DNA of 64,000 nt from Cololabis saira (lineage: Eukaryota; Chordata; Actinopteri; Beloniformes; Belonidae): the NCBI RefSeq assembly GCF_033807715.1, contig NC_084590.1:1336501-1400500 (forward strand), given 5' to 3'. Every line of letters starts with the position of its first letter. The stretch's first letter is position 1. The translations under genes and the position numbers were made by a program. Below are positions 53,961 through 64,000 of this stretch, one piece after another. The notes under the pieces were generated by a model. That model did no database searches and had not been told where the DNA came from. It saw only the letters and a list, made by a program, of their open reading frames with translations.

Positions 53961-54178
53961 TCTGCATACGCATACACATACATACATATACACATACAGA
54001 CATACGGTACATACTACAGCACACTTTGTCTTACTGCAAATTGTATTGGTCTTTGTAGATTTGACTTCTTATTTAACTATTCAATTTAATCAACACATTT
54101 AATTAAGATTTTCTGCAAAATGCTCACAATCGATAAGATAAGGATAATTTAATAGCATTTAATAGAGCATTGTAATAA

Positions 54179-54636
54179 CGTATAAATAATAAAAATCTAA
54201 AAATAGTCTGATAGACTGTTTAATATACAACACATGACTTATTTTGGAATACAAAGAACCAACTTGACTATGACTTTGCTATGTAAAATGTGAATTAAGT
54301 TTTATTAGTAACTTTGGTAAGTTTAAGATTTCATAAATAACATCGATGAAGGGGGGCCCGAAAATCACAGTCTGCCTAGTGTAGTCCATTTATTTAATCC
54401 GGCTCTGCGTATAAATAATAAAAATCTAAAAATAGTCTGATAGACTGTTTAATATACAACACATGACTTATTTTGGAATACAAAGAACCAACTTGACTAT
54501 GACTTTGCTATGTAAAATGTGAATTAAGTTTTATTAGTAACTTTGGTAAGTTTAAGATTTCATAAATAACATCGATGAAGGGGGGCCCGAAAATCACAGT
54601 CTGCCTAGTGTAGTCCATTTATTTAATCCGGCTCTG
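54179..54636 (+). repeat. 229-bp tandem duplication of the hAT right end
   Basis: 54179-54407 and 54408-54636 appear identical; each ends with the terminal inverted repeat TTAATCCGGCTCTG. The element thus has two right termini, only the outer one next to the TSD. Confidence 0.95.
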
Positions 54637-56135
54637 AGCACACCCACTTCTCCACACACTCCAAAGGACACATTTTGGATTTAATTTGCTGCTCTGGTGT
54701 CACCCCTTCTGACTGTGCTGCAGCTGAACTCCCCATCACCGACCACTTCCTCCTCTCATTCAACATCGATCTCACTCTGTCCACCACTAAGTCCCCACGT
54801 CTCATCTCCTTCCGCAATATTAAAGACATAAATTTGGATTCTTTCTCCTCTAGTGTCGACAACTTCATGGACTTTGCAGATTTAACCACCCCTGAACAGC
54901 TGGTTTCACATTACAATACAGGACTACATGATATTCTCGACTCTCTCGCTCCACTAAAAACCAGATCTGTTTCTTTCACCCTTTCTGCTCCCTGGTTTAC
55001 GCCTGACCTTCGGCTCATGAAAGCCGAAGGCAGGCAGCTCGAGCGGCTTCGCAATAAAACTGGTCTGTCTGTCCACAAAGAAATGTACAAAGATCATCTT
55101 ATGCATTACCGGGACTGTATTGCCAAATCCAAATCAAACTACTACTCCAGCATAATCTGTTCAAACGCAGGCAACACCAAGTCACTGTTTTCATTGTTCA
55201 ACAATATCACCCGTTCCCCAGTCTCTATACCACCCCATCTCTACTCAACTGCCTTCTGTAACTCTCTACTGTCTTTCTTCAACACCAAAATCCTGCAAAT
55301 CCATCAGGACCTTTGTTCTACCTCCCTCAGCGTCACTTCCGATCGACACCCGCCCACCCACCCCTTCTCCTCCTTTGAGCTCCCCACCTTCTCAGAGATC
55401 TCTGACCTCATACACAGGTCCAAGCCCACCACATGTCAACTGGGCCCCCTCCCGACAGCCCTGGTTAAATCCTGCCTCCCCTCTTTGGTCCCCCTCATTT
55501 CTGCCATCATCCACTCCTCTCTCACCACTGGATCCGTTCCTTCATCATTCAAAATTGCTGCAATAACCCCAATCCTGAAACAACCTGGTGCAGACCCTAC
55601 CAACTTCAATAATTTCCATCCTATCTCAAACCTGCCCTTCATTTCCACTTCTATTCTTGTGCATAGCCTCGTCACTTCTCGCCTTGATTACTGTAACTCT
55701 CTCCTCTCCGGTGTCATTCACAAATTCCTCCACAAACTACAGTTAGTCCAGAACTCAGCTGCCCGCATCATCTCAAGGACCCCATCCATCAACCACATCA
55801 CCCCCGTCCTACAACAGCTCCACTGGCTTCCAATAAAACACAGAATCGACTTCAAAATTCTTCTCCTAACATTCAAGTCAATCCACAACCTTGCCCCTCC
55901 CTACCTCTCGGACCTCCTCCACGTCGCCACGCCCTCACGCACCCTCAGATCCTCCTCCTCCATCCACCTGACTGTTCCACCTGCCCGTCTTGCCACCATG
56001 GGGAGCAGAGCATTCAGCCGCTCTGCTCCCCGTCTCTGGAACAGCCTACCACCGGATCTCAGGAACACCACCTCACTCCCTCACTTCAAAACCAAACTGA
56101 AAAACCACCTGTTCAGAACTGCCTTCTCCCTCTGA
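54637..56135 (+). pseudogene. L2-like II endonuclease end and RT with core deletion
   Basis: Resumes after the hAT at HFSTHSKGHILDLICCSG and ITDHFLLSF (end of endonuclease). The RT N-terminal region (SKPTTCQLGPLPTALVKS, ITPILKQPGADP, HPISNLPFIS) is followed directly by LVHSLVTSRLDYCNSLLSG at about 55645. In intact relatives roughly 250 residues containing [14 protein letters not shown] and YADD lie between. The C-terminal block (LHWLPIKHRIDFK, ending LFRTAFSL) is complete. The deletion is in frame. Confidence 0.85.
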
Positions 56136-56299
56136 CCCCACTTGCACTGTGTCGTTGTTGTGTTTTTTTTTAACTTAATCTGAGTATTTGTTTACCCCCT
56201 AGCTTTTATTATTGTGTTACACTGTTTTTAACTATTGTACGGCGACCTTGAGTGTTCAGAAAGGCGCCTTCAAATAAAATGTATTATTATTATTATAAT

Positions 56300-56848
56300 A
56301 AATGGTCCAAGCCCTTCAAGCTTTAAAGCAAGAGTTAAAACAGTGCCACTATCCTGAGTGGGCCTTCACCAAAACACAAAAGAACCAGCAGAAAGATCCA
56401 AAACCAGGAAACACCAGAACTCCAAAACCCAGAAAATGTCATGCTGTCGTTCAATATGTTGCTGGATTGTCTGAGAAGTTTGGAGTTGGAGAGTTTTCTC
56501 CAAGCACAACATCCCTGTGTACTTTAAACCTAAAAACACCTTGAGACAGCGGTTGATCCACCCTAAGGATCAGATTCCCAAACATCAGAGGCAAGGTGCA
56601 ACCTGGTGTATGCAGTGAAATGCACAGAGGAGTGCAAAGGGCGTTACATTGGGGAGACGAAACAGCCGCTCAGCAAACGCATGTCGCAACACAGGAGAGA
56701 GAAATCTTCAGGACAAGACTCTGCAGTCTACACCGACCTACAAAAAGAAAAACACAGTTTTAGGGATCAGGACGTCCACGTCCTGGACAGAGAGGATGGA
56801 TGGTTTGAGAGGGGCGTCAGGGAAGCCATCTACGTGAAAGTGGAGTGA
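56300..56848 (+). pseudogene. PLE linker and GIY-YIG endonuclease, frameshifted
   Basis: After the insertion the PLE continues with LQALKQELKQCHYPEWAFTK, a linker, FSPSTTSLCTLNL, and a frameshift at about 56540-56600. Then YAVKCTEECKGRYIGETKQP: the GIY-YIG domain, with the second Tyr-Ile-Gly and following Glu-Thr visible, and REDGWFERGVREAIYVKVE at the end. A TGA at 56846 replaces the Arg codon seen in relatives before PSLN. Confidence 0.85.
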
Positions 56849-56893
56849 CCCTCTTTAAATAGAGGGGGGGGACTGAGACATAATTTGTCCTCA

Positions 56894-57182
56894 TGCTGTT
56901 TTGAAGACATTACCCCGGCGCTTAACAGACCAACCAACTTGCTCCACCTCACAGGCGGGGGGAGGGGCATCTGTTTAGGTTCCTGGGACACCATCTTCTC
57001 TGGCTCACTCATTGGCCAGTCATGTGACCTTAGTCATGTGACTCCTTTGTGTCTATAACTGCCAGAGCTACTTCCTGTGGACCAAACAACTGATGAAGGT
57101 GTTTGGATGAACACCGAAACGTCTTGTGTTTTTAAGTATGTTTTAAGTCCAGTGTTTTTTTAAATAAAATCCTTTTTAGAAG
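56894..57182 (+). repeat. PLE terminal repeat, right
   Basis: The same 289-bp unit in the same orientation as 48152-48440. Penelope elements often carry such LTR-like direct repeats. It contains AATAAA near its end. Confidence 0.9.
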
Positions 57183-58460
57183 AGAAAGAGAAAGAGAGAA
57201 ATATAGTTCAGCTTGTCTCACAGGACACTTGCAAATATCTTTTCCATCTGACATTCTTTCATCATGCTTTCTTTTTCACTTCTATCTGTCATATTGTTCT
57301 CTCATCTTGTCTCTTTTGCTTTCATTTATAAAACAGACGAGGCTTTTTAATGCCCATCCACTCCGTTACCCCACTTCCATTGTTTCTCTCATCTTTCCTT
57401 GTGGTCAGGCTCTTTTTCTTTCATCCCCCACTCTTGATCTCTCTCAGTCGGCTCCATCATTGTCCTTTTCCTTCCTACATACTTGCTTTCTGGCTCTAGC
57501 ACTTTTCCTTGCTCTTTTTTTATTACAGAAAATTAAATGACTCAGAGGTGAATCTTTGATGGCTACAGCATATGTGAGTGGTCTATAAATCTATCAGGGT
57601 GTGTCTCTCAACACACAGAAACGCACACAACATAGTATATCAGTGGTCTTTCTGAACTAGCTGCACAAAGCCATGTGGAATATAATAGAGAAAGGGATGG
57701 ACGAGGACAGAAAGGGACGTTAATATGGTTTTCCTGGTCCTGAATGGTCCTACCAGAACACAAGAGTTGACCCTGGGAATATTGGTGTCATAATAACATA
57801 CACTAGATAAAATTTGATTGTGGTGTGAGAGAGACGGGTGATCGAAGACGGAGCAAACATTACATATAGCTCACATATGGATACTTCTTTAAAAAGACAG
57901 ATGTCATATCCTTGGATGCTGTGAATAATTGGATATTCTGACCATTTACAAGCTGTTAAGAATATGAAAATACATTTCCACACATATCTTTTCAGAGCCA
58001 CAAATACGTGAATCTGTTTGAAATGCGAAACGATATATGGTAGCTGTTCTTGCACTGACTGATGTTTGCTTCAAAGCTTACTATACGTAATTAAACATGT
58101 ACCATTTGGAAAACCTAGTTTGTAGAAAAAAACTTGTTTGAAGAGCTGGAGAACTGTGTCATTCTTTTTATTTTTATTTTTGCGAATGCTCTATGTGCGT
58201 GCTTCCAGGGCAAATATTTAGCTATATTTTCCAGATTCTCAGGCTTCCTTCATCCAGCTGTCAAAATGTCCAGCTTTGTGTATTTTTTATGAGTGGGGGA
58301 CACACAGATGTAGATGTTGAAGATTATGTAAATCTAAAGGTAATTGTCGATAGTTTGTTTTTCATTAGGTACTTAGTTAAACCAAACTTTATTTGAAAAA
58401 GAAATTATGTATCTCCAAATATTTAAAAGCTTGGACTTTTGGAAAACATTTTTTTTAAAT
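57183..58460. other. No feature recognised
   Basis: Begins with a short AGAAAGAG run and a CT-rich stretch (57230-57520), then ordinary AT-rich DNA. No supported exon or repeat. Confidence 0.5.
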
Positions 58461-58467
58461 GTACACG

Positions 58468-58604
58468 ATTTTTTCCATCTCCGTAATATTGCAAAAATTA
58501 GGAAAATCCTCTCGCAGAATGATGCAGAACAACTAGTTATTGCGTTTGTATCTTCTAGACTATATTACTGTAATATGTTATTAGCAGGATGTCCAAGTAA
58601 TTTG
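58468..58604 (+). pseudogene. L2 copy H, RT fragment before the inverted insertion
   Basis: Reads FHLRNIAKIRKILSQNDAEQ, then VSSRLYYCNMLLAGCPSN, and is cut at CCAAGTAATTTG by copy I. It resumes at 60782. Confidence 0.85.
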
Positions 58605-59559
58605 AATTCAATTCAATTCAATTCAATTTTATTTATATAGCGTCTAATACAACAGATGTTGTCTCTAGACGCTTTCCAGAGATCCAGAACATGAACATAA
58701 ACATAAACATAAACATAAACATAAACATAAACCCCCGAGCAATTATTATATAAACAATGGCAGGTAAAAACTCCCTTAGTGGGAGAAAAGCCTTAAGCCA
58801 AACAGTGGCAAGGAAAAACTCCCCTTTAGGAGGGAAGAAACCTTGAGCAGGACCAGGCTCATAAGGGGGGACCCTCCTGCCGAAGGCCAGACTGGGGGAG
58901 TCAGGGACGTCGACAGCACACAGCAGGCAGGTGGAAGCAGCAGCGGGATGACCAGAGGTGGGGGGGGGGGGCGTCAGCAGCACACAACAGTCATGTGGAA
59001 GCAGCAGCGGGATGACCAGAGGGGGGGGGGGGCGTCAGCAGCACACAACAGTCATGTGGAAGCAGCAGCGGGATGACCAGAGGGGGGGGGGGGGTGCAGG
59101 CAGGCGGAAGCAGCAACAGCAGACATCCACGTAGGCAGGTGGAAGAAGCAATGGGATGACCAGAGGGGGGGGAGGGCCGGGAACACAGGCCAGAACGCAG
59201 CTCCTGAGGCTCCGGCCTGCAAACATACACAAAAGAGAAAAAAGGGGGGCCGGCACAAGAAACTACAGGAACAATGGACAAAAATGATAGCTATGAGATA
59301 TTTCTAATAAATAAAAATGGTAATGGAGAAGAGAGGCAGGGAAAAGGAGAGGAGAAGAAGGGTGAGAGGCACCGCCCAGCGGATCATGTCGGTGCCCCCC
59401 TGCAGCATAAGCCTATAGCAGCATATCTACCGCGAAGCTATATTTGAGACTAACTATTATAGTTTTGTTCTATAGCTGCGACAATGACTACTGACTCTAA
59501 CACACTAAAGTTTACACTACCTAGAGATTTACCAACACCAGCTAGAGGTTTACTTAACA

Positions 59560-60771
59560 CTAACTATAAGCTTTACTAAACAGAAAGGTTTTAAGTTTAG
59601 TTTTAAAGGTGGAGGTGGTGTCAGCCTCCTTAACCCAGATTGGAAGTTGGTTCCAAAGTAATGGTGCCTGATAGCAGAACGCCCGCCCTCCAAATCTACA
59701 TTTAGATACTCTAGGAACTACGAGTAAACCTGCACCCTGGGAGCGGAGAGCTCGGCCAGGAACATAAGGCACTATCAAATCTTGTAAATACTGCGGAGCT
59801 AAGCCGTTTTGGGCTTTATATGCAAGTAATAAAATTTTAAATTGAATTCTGAATTTTACAGGTAGCCAATGGAGCGACGCTAACACTGGAGAGACGTGGT
59901 CTCTCCTGCTAATTCCTGTCAGTACTCGTGCTGCTGCATTTTGGATCAGCTGGAGCCTATTCAGCAAATTACTTGGACATCCTGCTAACAACACATTACA
60001 GTAATCCAGTCTAGAAGATACAAACGCATGAACTAGTTTCTCTGCATCCCTCTGCGAGAGGATTTTCCTAATTTTTGCAATATTACGGAGATGGAAAAAC
60101 GCTATTTTACAAACCTGATTAACATATGGTTTAAACGACAAATCCTGATCGAAAACAACACCAAGGTTTCTCACAGTTGCACTGGAAGCCATCGCAACAC
60201 CATCTAATCCCTTCCTAAGATGCTCTGGACCAAGAATGATAACCTCTGTTTTATCTGAATTTAGAAGCAAGAAATTTCTGGACATCCAGTCCTTGATGTC
60301 CCTAAGACATGCCTGAAGTTTAACTAACGGTTCTGTTTCATCCGGCTTCATAGACAAATAGAGCTGCGTATCATCAGCATAACAATGAAAGTGTATGCCG
60401 TGATTCTGGATTATACTTCCCAACGGCTGCATGTATAAACTGAACAAGACTGGCCCTAGCACTGAACCCTGCGGAACACCATAACAGACCCTCGACTGTT
60501 CTGAAGAAACCTCATGTACATGAACAAACTGGAACCTGTCAGATAGATATGATTTAAACCAACGTAGAGCTGTCCCTTTAATCCCAACAACATGCTCTAA
60601 CCTGTGCAGTAAAATGCCATGATCAACAGTGTCAAAAGCAGCACTGAGGTCCAGTAAAACCAATATGGACACTAATCCCTTATCTGAGGCCATAAGAAGG
60701 TCATTCGTAGTCATTCGAGTTACGAATGACCATAAGAAGGTCATTCGTAACTCGAACCAGTGCTGTCTCAT
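59560..60771 (-). pseudogene. L2 RT, best-preserved frame (5'-truncated, copy I)
   Basis: 403 codons open. It has [60 protein letters not shown] (both Asp present), [16 protein letters not shown], and the full C-terminal block to FLFSKAYS. The endonuclease and ORF1 are missing, so it is not autonomous. The first about 20 codons come from a fold-back duplication at the 5' end. This is the best reference for the family here. Confidence 0.9.
60714..60756. other. 18-bp perfect inverted repeat at the 5' end of copy I
   Basis: TTCGAGTTACGAATGACC, 7-nt loop ATAAGAA, then the exact reverse complement. Part of it recurs once more at 60689-60709. Confidence 0.95.
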
Positions 60772-60781
60772 AAAAAATTTG

Positions 60782-61640
60782 CTGAATAGGCTCCAGCTGT
60801 TCCAAAATGCAGCAGCGCGAGTGCTGACAGGAATCAGCAGGAGAGACCACGTCTCTCCAGTGTTAGCGTCGCTCCATTGGCTACCTGTAAAATTCAGAAT
60901 CCAATTTAAAATTTTATTACTTGCATATAAAGCCCAAAAAGGCTTAGCTCCGCATTATTTGCAAGACCTGATAGTGCCTTATCTTCCTGGCAGAGCTCTC
61001 CGTTCTCGGAGTGCAGATTTACTCATAGTTCCTAGAGTATCCAAATGTAGATTTGGAGGGCAGGCGTTCTGCTATCAGGCACCATTACAATGGAACCAGC
61101 TTCCAATCTGGGTTAAGGAGGCTGACACCACCTCCACCTTTAAAACTAAACTGTTTAGTAAAGCCTATAGTTAGTGTTTAGTAAACCTCTAGCTGGTGTT
61201 GGTAAATCTCTAGGTAGTGTAAACTCTGTGTTAGAGTCAGTAGTCATAGTTGCAGCTATAGAACAAGACTATAATAGTTAGTCTCAAATATAGCTTTGCG
61301 GTAGATATGCTGCTATAGGCCTATGCTGCAGGGGGGCACCGACATGATCCACTGGGCGGTGCCTCTCACCCTTCTTCTCCTCTCCTCTTTCCTTCCTCTC
61401 TTCTCCATTTCCATTTATTATAAGTATCTCATAGCTATCATTTTTGTCCATCGCTCCTGTAGTCTCTTGTGCTGGCCCCCCTTTTTTCTCTTTTTTTTCT
61501 TTTTTTTTCTCTTTTGTGCATGTTTCCAGGCCGGAGCTTCGGGAGCTGCGTGCTAGCCTGCAGTCCCTCCCCCCCCCCCACCCCCTGTCATCCCGTTGCT
61601 GCTACCACCTACCTGCGCCCCCCCACCCACCACCCCTGCA
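60782..61640 (+). pseudogene. L2 copy H, C-terminal region and 3' UTR
   Basis: Continues from 58604: LLNRLQLFQNAAARVL, then HVSPVLASLHWLPVKFRIQF and ending LFSKAYS at 61174 (with a small internal loss of KTFL). The 3' UTR follows to about 61640, is interrupted by the Rex1-like LINE, and resumes at about 63970 (CTTCTTGCCACTGTTTGGC) to the window end. Confidence 0.88.
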
Positions 61641-63969
61641 CCCCTACTACCTCCCCAGAGAATTCCCTCAGCTCTTCATCATCCTGGTTTATATTCACCC
61701 CAGAGCTAATGCAGCTAAAGCAACAGAGCATCTCACCAGCACTCTGCACAACCTGGATCACTTATCACCGGACTCTCCCAAATTCATCCTTGGTGACTTC
61801 AACCACTGTTCCCCCGACAAGTCCCTTAAAGGCTTTGAACAATATATCACATGCAACACTCGACAGGGGAAGACTCTGGATAAATGCTATGGCACTGTAC
61901 CAGATGCATTCAAAGCCCTCCTCCTCACCCCCCTCGGCTCAGCAGACCACCACACCATCCTGCTGGCCCCTGCTTACACTCCAGTCATCAGGAGGGTTAA
62001 GAAGGCCACCAAAAACATCAAGCAGTGGACAGCGGAAAGTATCCTCACCCTTCAAGGATGTTTCGAAGCCACTGACTGGGACAGCCTCCTTTCTCCCTCT
62101 GATGACATCAATGAACAGGTCGACACAGTGACATCATACATCTCCTTCTACATGGAAAGTATTATTCCCTCAAAAACAGTCACCATCTACCCCAACAATA
62201 AACCCTGGATCACCAAGGAGTTCAAGGAAATCCTCAACAAAAAGAAGAGGATTTTCTCCACCGGCTCCGCTCTGGAAAAAAAGGAGGTCAACAGAGAGGT
62301 TAAGAGGGCCATTAAAACTGCCAAGCTGGAGTATAAAAACAAAGTGGAGGAAAAATTAATCACAGGGGACCTCCTCTCAGCCTGGCAGGGCCTCAAAACC
62401 ATGGCCTCTGTGAACACTGCTTCCACCTCCCCTAGAACCATCCAGGTGGAGTGCAACACCTTCTTCTCCATCCCCGACGACCTCAATGCCTTCTACTACA
62501 GGTTTAAGTCGGACAACACCGCCCAGCTGGAGGAGTCCAGATCTTCACTCAAACCTGGCAGCTCTGCACTCACCTTCAGGACTGTGGACGTGGTGACTGC
62601 CCTCAGGAGGACCAGAGAGAGGAGCTCACCTGGTCCCGATAACATCAGCGGCCGACTCCTGAGGCACTGTGCAGGGCAACTAAGGAGTGTGTTCTGGACT
62701 CTTTTTCAATACTCCCTCGACAGTTACACCGCTCCACAGTTGTGGAAACACTCTACAGTCATCCCCATCCCCCCAAAAAATAAACCAAAGACTTAAGTAT
62801 CTCCGTCCTGTGGCCCCCTCACTTCCCTGGTGATGAAGGCCATGGAGAAGATCATAAAACAGCACATCATCAGAGCAACTGACTCCCTAATGGACCCACT
62901 CCAGTTTGCCTATCGCGCAGGCAGAAGCGTTGATGACGCGAAAATCTTCATCATGGACTCCATTCAGAAACACCTGGAGCTCCCTGACTCATCCGCCAGA
63001 CCACTGTTTGCTGACTTCTCATCAGCATTCAACACCCTGCAGCCCCACATCCTGGCCACTAAACGTTCCTCTCACTTTGACTTGGATGATCAGTTAATCC
63101 TGTGGATCCAACAGGACTCGGAGGGTTCGGGTCAACAACTTTCTCTCTGACCTCCACTTCCACTGGCTCCCCCCAGGGCTGTGTGCTCTCCCCCCTGCTC
63201 TTCATCCTCTACACAGATGACTGCAGAGCCACACAGCCCAACTGCCATCTGGTTAAGTACGCTGACGACACAGTTCTCCTGTCGCTGGTGTCAGGCCCCT
63301 CACAACATCACGGACCCGTTCTACAGGAGTTCGTAGAGTGGTGTGACAGCTCCAAACTGGAACTAAACACCAGCAAGACCAAAGAGATGGTGGTGACCTT
63401 CTCCAGCAGACAGAGGGATCTGGCTGCTGCAGTCACCACCACCATCCACGGGAAGCCAGTGGAGGTAGTCGTAGAGTACAAATACCTGGGCACCATCTTT
63501 GACAACCTCCTGAAATTCTCCGCCAACACAGAGTAGATTCTCAGGAAGTGTCACCAACGACTGCACCTCCTCAGGAAACCCAACTCCTTTAGAGTCAGCG
63601 CACACTTCATGATGACTTTCTACTATGCTTTCCTGGAAAGCCTCATGACCTTCTCCATGACCTGCTGGTTCCACTCCCTCGGCACCCAGAACAGGAACAG
63701 ACTGCAGAGCACTGCATCATTATGCTCCAAAATCATCGGCCTGCCAGTCAGAACTCTGTCACAGGTTTTTAACCAGCAGGCCCTCAGCCAGGCAGCTAAA
63801 ATCATCAACGATCCCTCCCACATACTTCACTCTGCATTTCAGTGGCTCCCCTTCAGGCGGCGCCTCCGCTGCATCGCCTGCAGGACTGAGAGGAGGATAG
63901 CCACTTTTGTCCCTAAAGCTACTCTGCTTTATAGCTCCAGCCGCTAAACACCATCCCCCACATCCACAG
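61640..63969 (+). mobile_element. Rex1/Babar-like LINE inserted in an L2 3' UTR
   Basis: 5'-truncated CR1-group element: it begins inside the endonuclease and ends shortly after the RT C-terminus. L2 3'-UTR sequence lies on both sides. Borders are estimated to within about 20 bp. Confidence 0.85.
61652..63946 (+). pseudogene. Rex1-like endonuclease-reverse transcriptase, frameshifted
   Basis: Endonuclease end: EFPQLFIILVYIHPRAN, FILGDFNHCSPDK, LGSADHHTILL (catalytic Asp-His). Then a linker with RTRERSSPGPDNISGRLLRH. RT: LMDPLQFAYRAGRSVDDAK, PLFADFSSAFNTLQPHILA, TGSPQGCVLSPLLFILYTDD, HLVKYADDTVLLSL (active site), LELNTSKTKEMVV, YKYLGTIFDNLLKF, then LHLLRKPNSFRV and CWFHSLG. A stop/frameshift at about 62795, a frame change at about 63120 with part of the fingers-palm region lost, and a TAG at 63534 break it. 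Confidence 0.88.
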
Positions 63970-64000
63970 ACCCTTCTTGCCACTGTTTGGCTTAAGGCTT
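63970..64000 (+). mobile_element. L2 copy H 3' UTR resumes (cut by window end)
   Basis: CCTTCTTGCCACTGTTTGGC and TTAAGGCTT match the L2 3' UTR as at 4097-4125. Confidence 0.75.

Larger units (their letters stand above)
53035..54636 (+). mobile_element. Non-autonomous hAT transposon with 8-bp TSD
   Basis: Ends CAGAGCCGGATTAA (53035) and TTAATCCGGCTCTG (54636), with the 8-bp direct repeat AGCACACC at 53027-53034 and 54637-54644. Both are hallmarks of hAT. It contains a short transposase remnant, an inverted L1 3' end, a second hAT-like terminus and a 229-bp tandem duplication at its right end. Confidence 0.95.
51857..56301 (+). mobile_element. L2-like LINE, second family, internally deleted and hAT-interrupted
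   Basis: Starts near GATGGCGGATGAGTGAACGC and ends in an ATTATTATTAT tail at 56285-56301, a tail unlike the ATTGAA tail of the other L2 family. It contains endonuclease and RT-flanking regions, but the RT core is deleted. It sits within the PLE and is itself split by a hAT at 53035-54636. Confidence 0.85.
48152..57182 (+). mobile_element. Neptune-like Penelope element (PLE), twice interrupted
   Basis: A Penelope-type retroelement with 289-bp terminal direct repeats, an N-terminal region, an RT and a GIY-YIG endonuclease, in that order. It is interrupted by a CpG-rich segment (about 48740-50575) and by an L2-like LINE (about 51857-56301); together these account for most of its 9-kb span. The RT followed by GIY-YIG with Cys residues before it is specific to EN-containing PLEs such as Neptune. 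Confidence 0.88.
58605..60775 (-). mobile_element. L2 copy I, inverted insertion with 6-bp TSD
   Basis: Runs right to left from inside RT to the 3' tail (AATTCAATTC at 58605). AATTTG flanks it at 58599-58604 and 60776-60781. Its 3' UTR (58640-59555) contains an ATAAAC array (58692-58733) and the roughly 60-bp minisatellite with G-runs (58950-59160). Confidence 0.92.

Noticed and set aside
57229..58396. Short frames of 67-103 residues as small genes
   Set aside because: Hydrophobic or Ser/Leu-rich translations of CT- and AT-rich DNA without splice or domain support.

Overview
The window looks like teleost fish genomic DNA. The support is the mix of elements: L2-clade LINEs whose ORF1 carries an SGNH hydrolase, a full-length Rex3 (RTE) LINE with a GATG-type tail, Rex1/Babar-like LINEs, fish L1, a Neptune-like Penelope element with a GIY-YIG endonuclease, PIF/Harbinger and hAT DNA transposons, a Ty3/gypsy-like LTR element and a tRNA-headed SINE. 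There are no bacterial-style operons, RNA genes or CRISPR arrays. Almost everything that reads as protein belongs to a transposable element, and nearly all of it is broken.

The best host-gene candidate is a CCDC106-like gene on the + strand. One coiled-coil exon lies at 8408-8560 and a terminal exon at 13428-13732. Their splice phases match, and a possible poly(A) signal lies at 14277. Its intron holds an L2 tail, a 348-bp-family repeat, a Rex1-like fragment and an L1. A second, much weaker exon candidate is at 36323-36424.

Layout. 1-4275: L2 copy A. 5103-8293: full-length Rex3 (-) with a 10-bp target-site duplication (TSD). 8408-14282: CCDC106-like gene. 14398-16176: element with terminal inverted repeats (TIRs) and a GC-rich core containing a near-perfect hairpin. 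18047-25995: a complex duplication in which a 2.0-kb block occurs twice without indels, flanking a young Ty3/gypsy-like LTR element (-) and a second partial copy of it. That element has lost most of gag-pol and carries a 16-bp tandem array instead. 25531-27577: a two-gene Harbinger transposon nested in an older Harbinger. 27965-29380: a Rex3/L2 chimera. 29380-31740: the 348-bp repeat family, partly head-to-head. 31850-40175: fragments of LINEs, a hAT transposase with a SINE inside it, and repeats. 40370-48035: L2 copy G, interrupted by a Harbinger-like element that itself contains an L1. 48152-57182: a Penelope-like element with 289-bp terminal direct repeats, interrupted by a CpG-rich promoter-like (perhaps LTR) segment and by a second L2-like family, which is split by a hAT with an 8-bp TSD. 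58468-64000: L2 copy H, split by an inverted L2 copy (6-bp TSD) and by a Rex1-like LINE.

The insertions nest, so their relative order can be read: Penelope before L2-like II before hAT; L2 G before Harbinger-like before L1; old Harbinger before two-gene Harbinger before the gypsy-like element. The gypsy-like element is the youngest, since its two LTRs look identical by eye. Family names come from recognised motifs, not from database searches.
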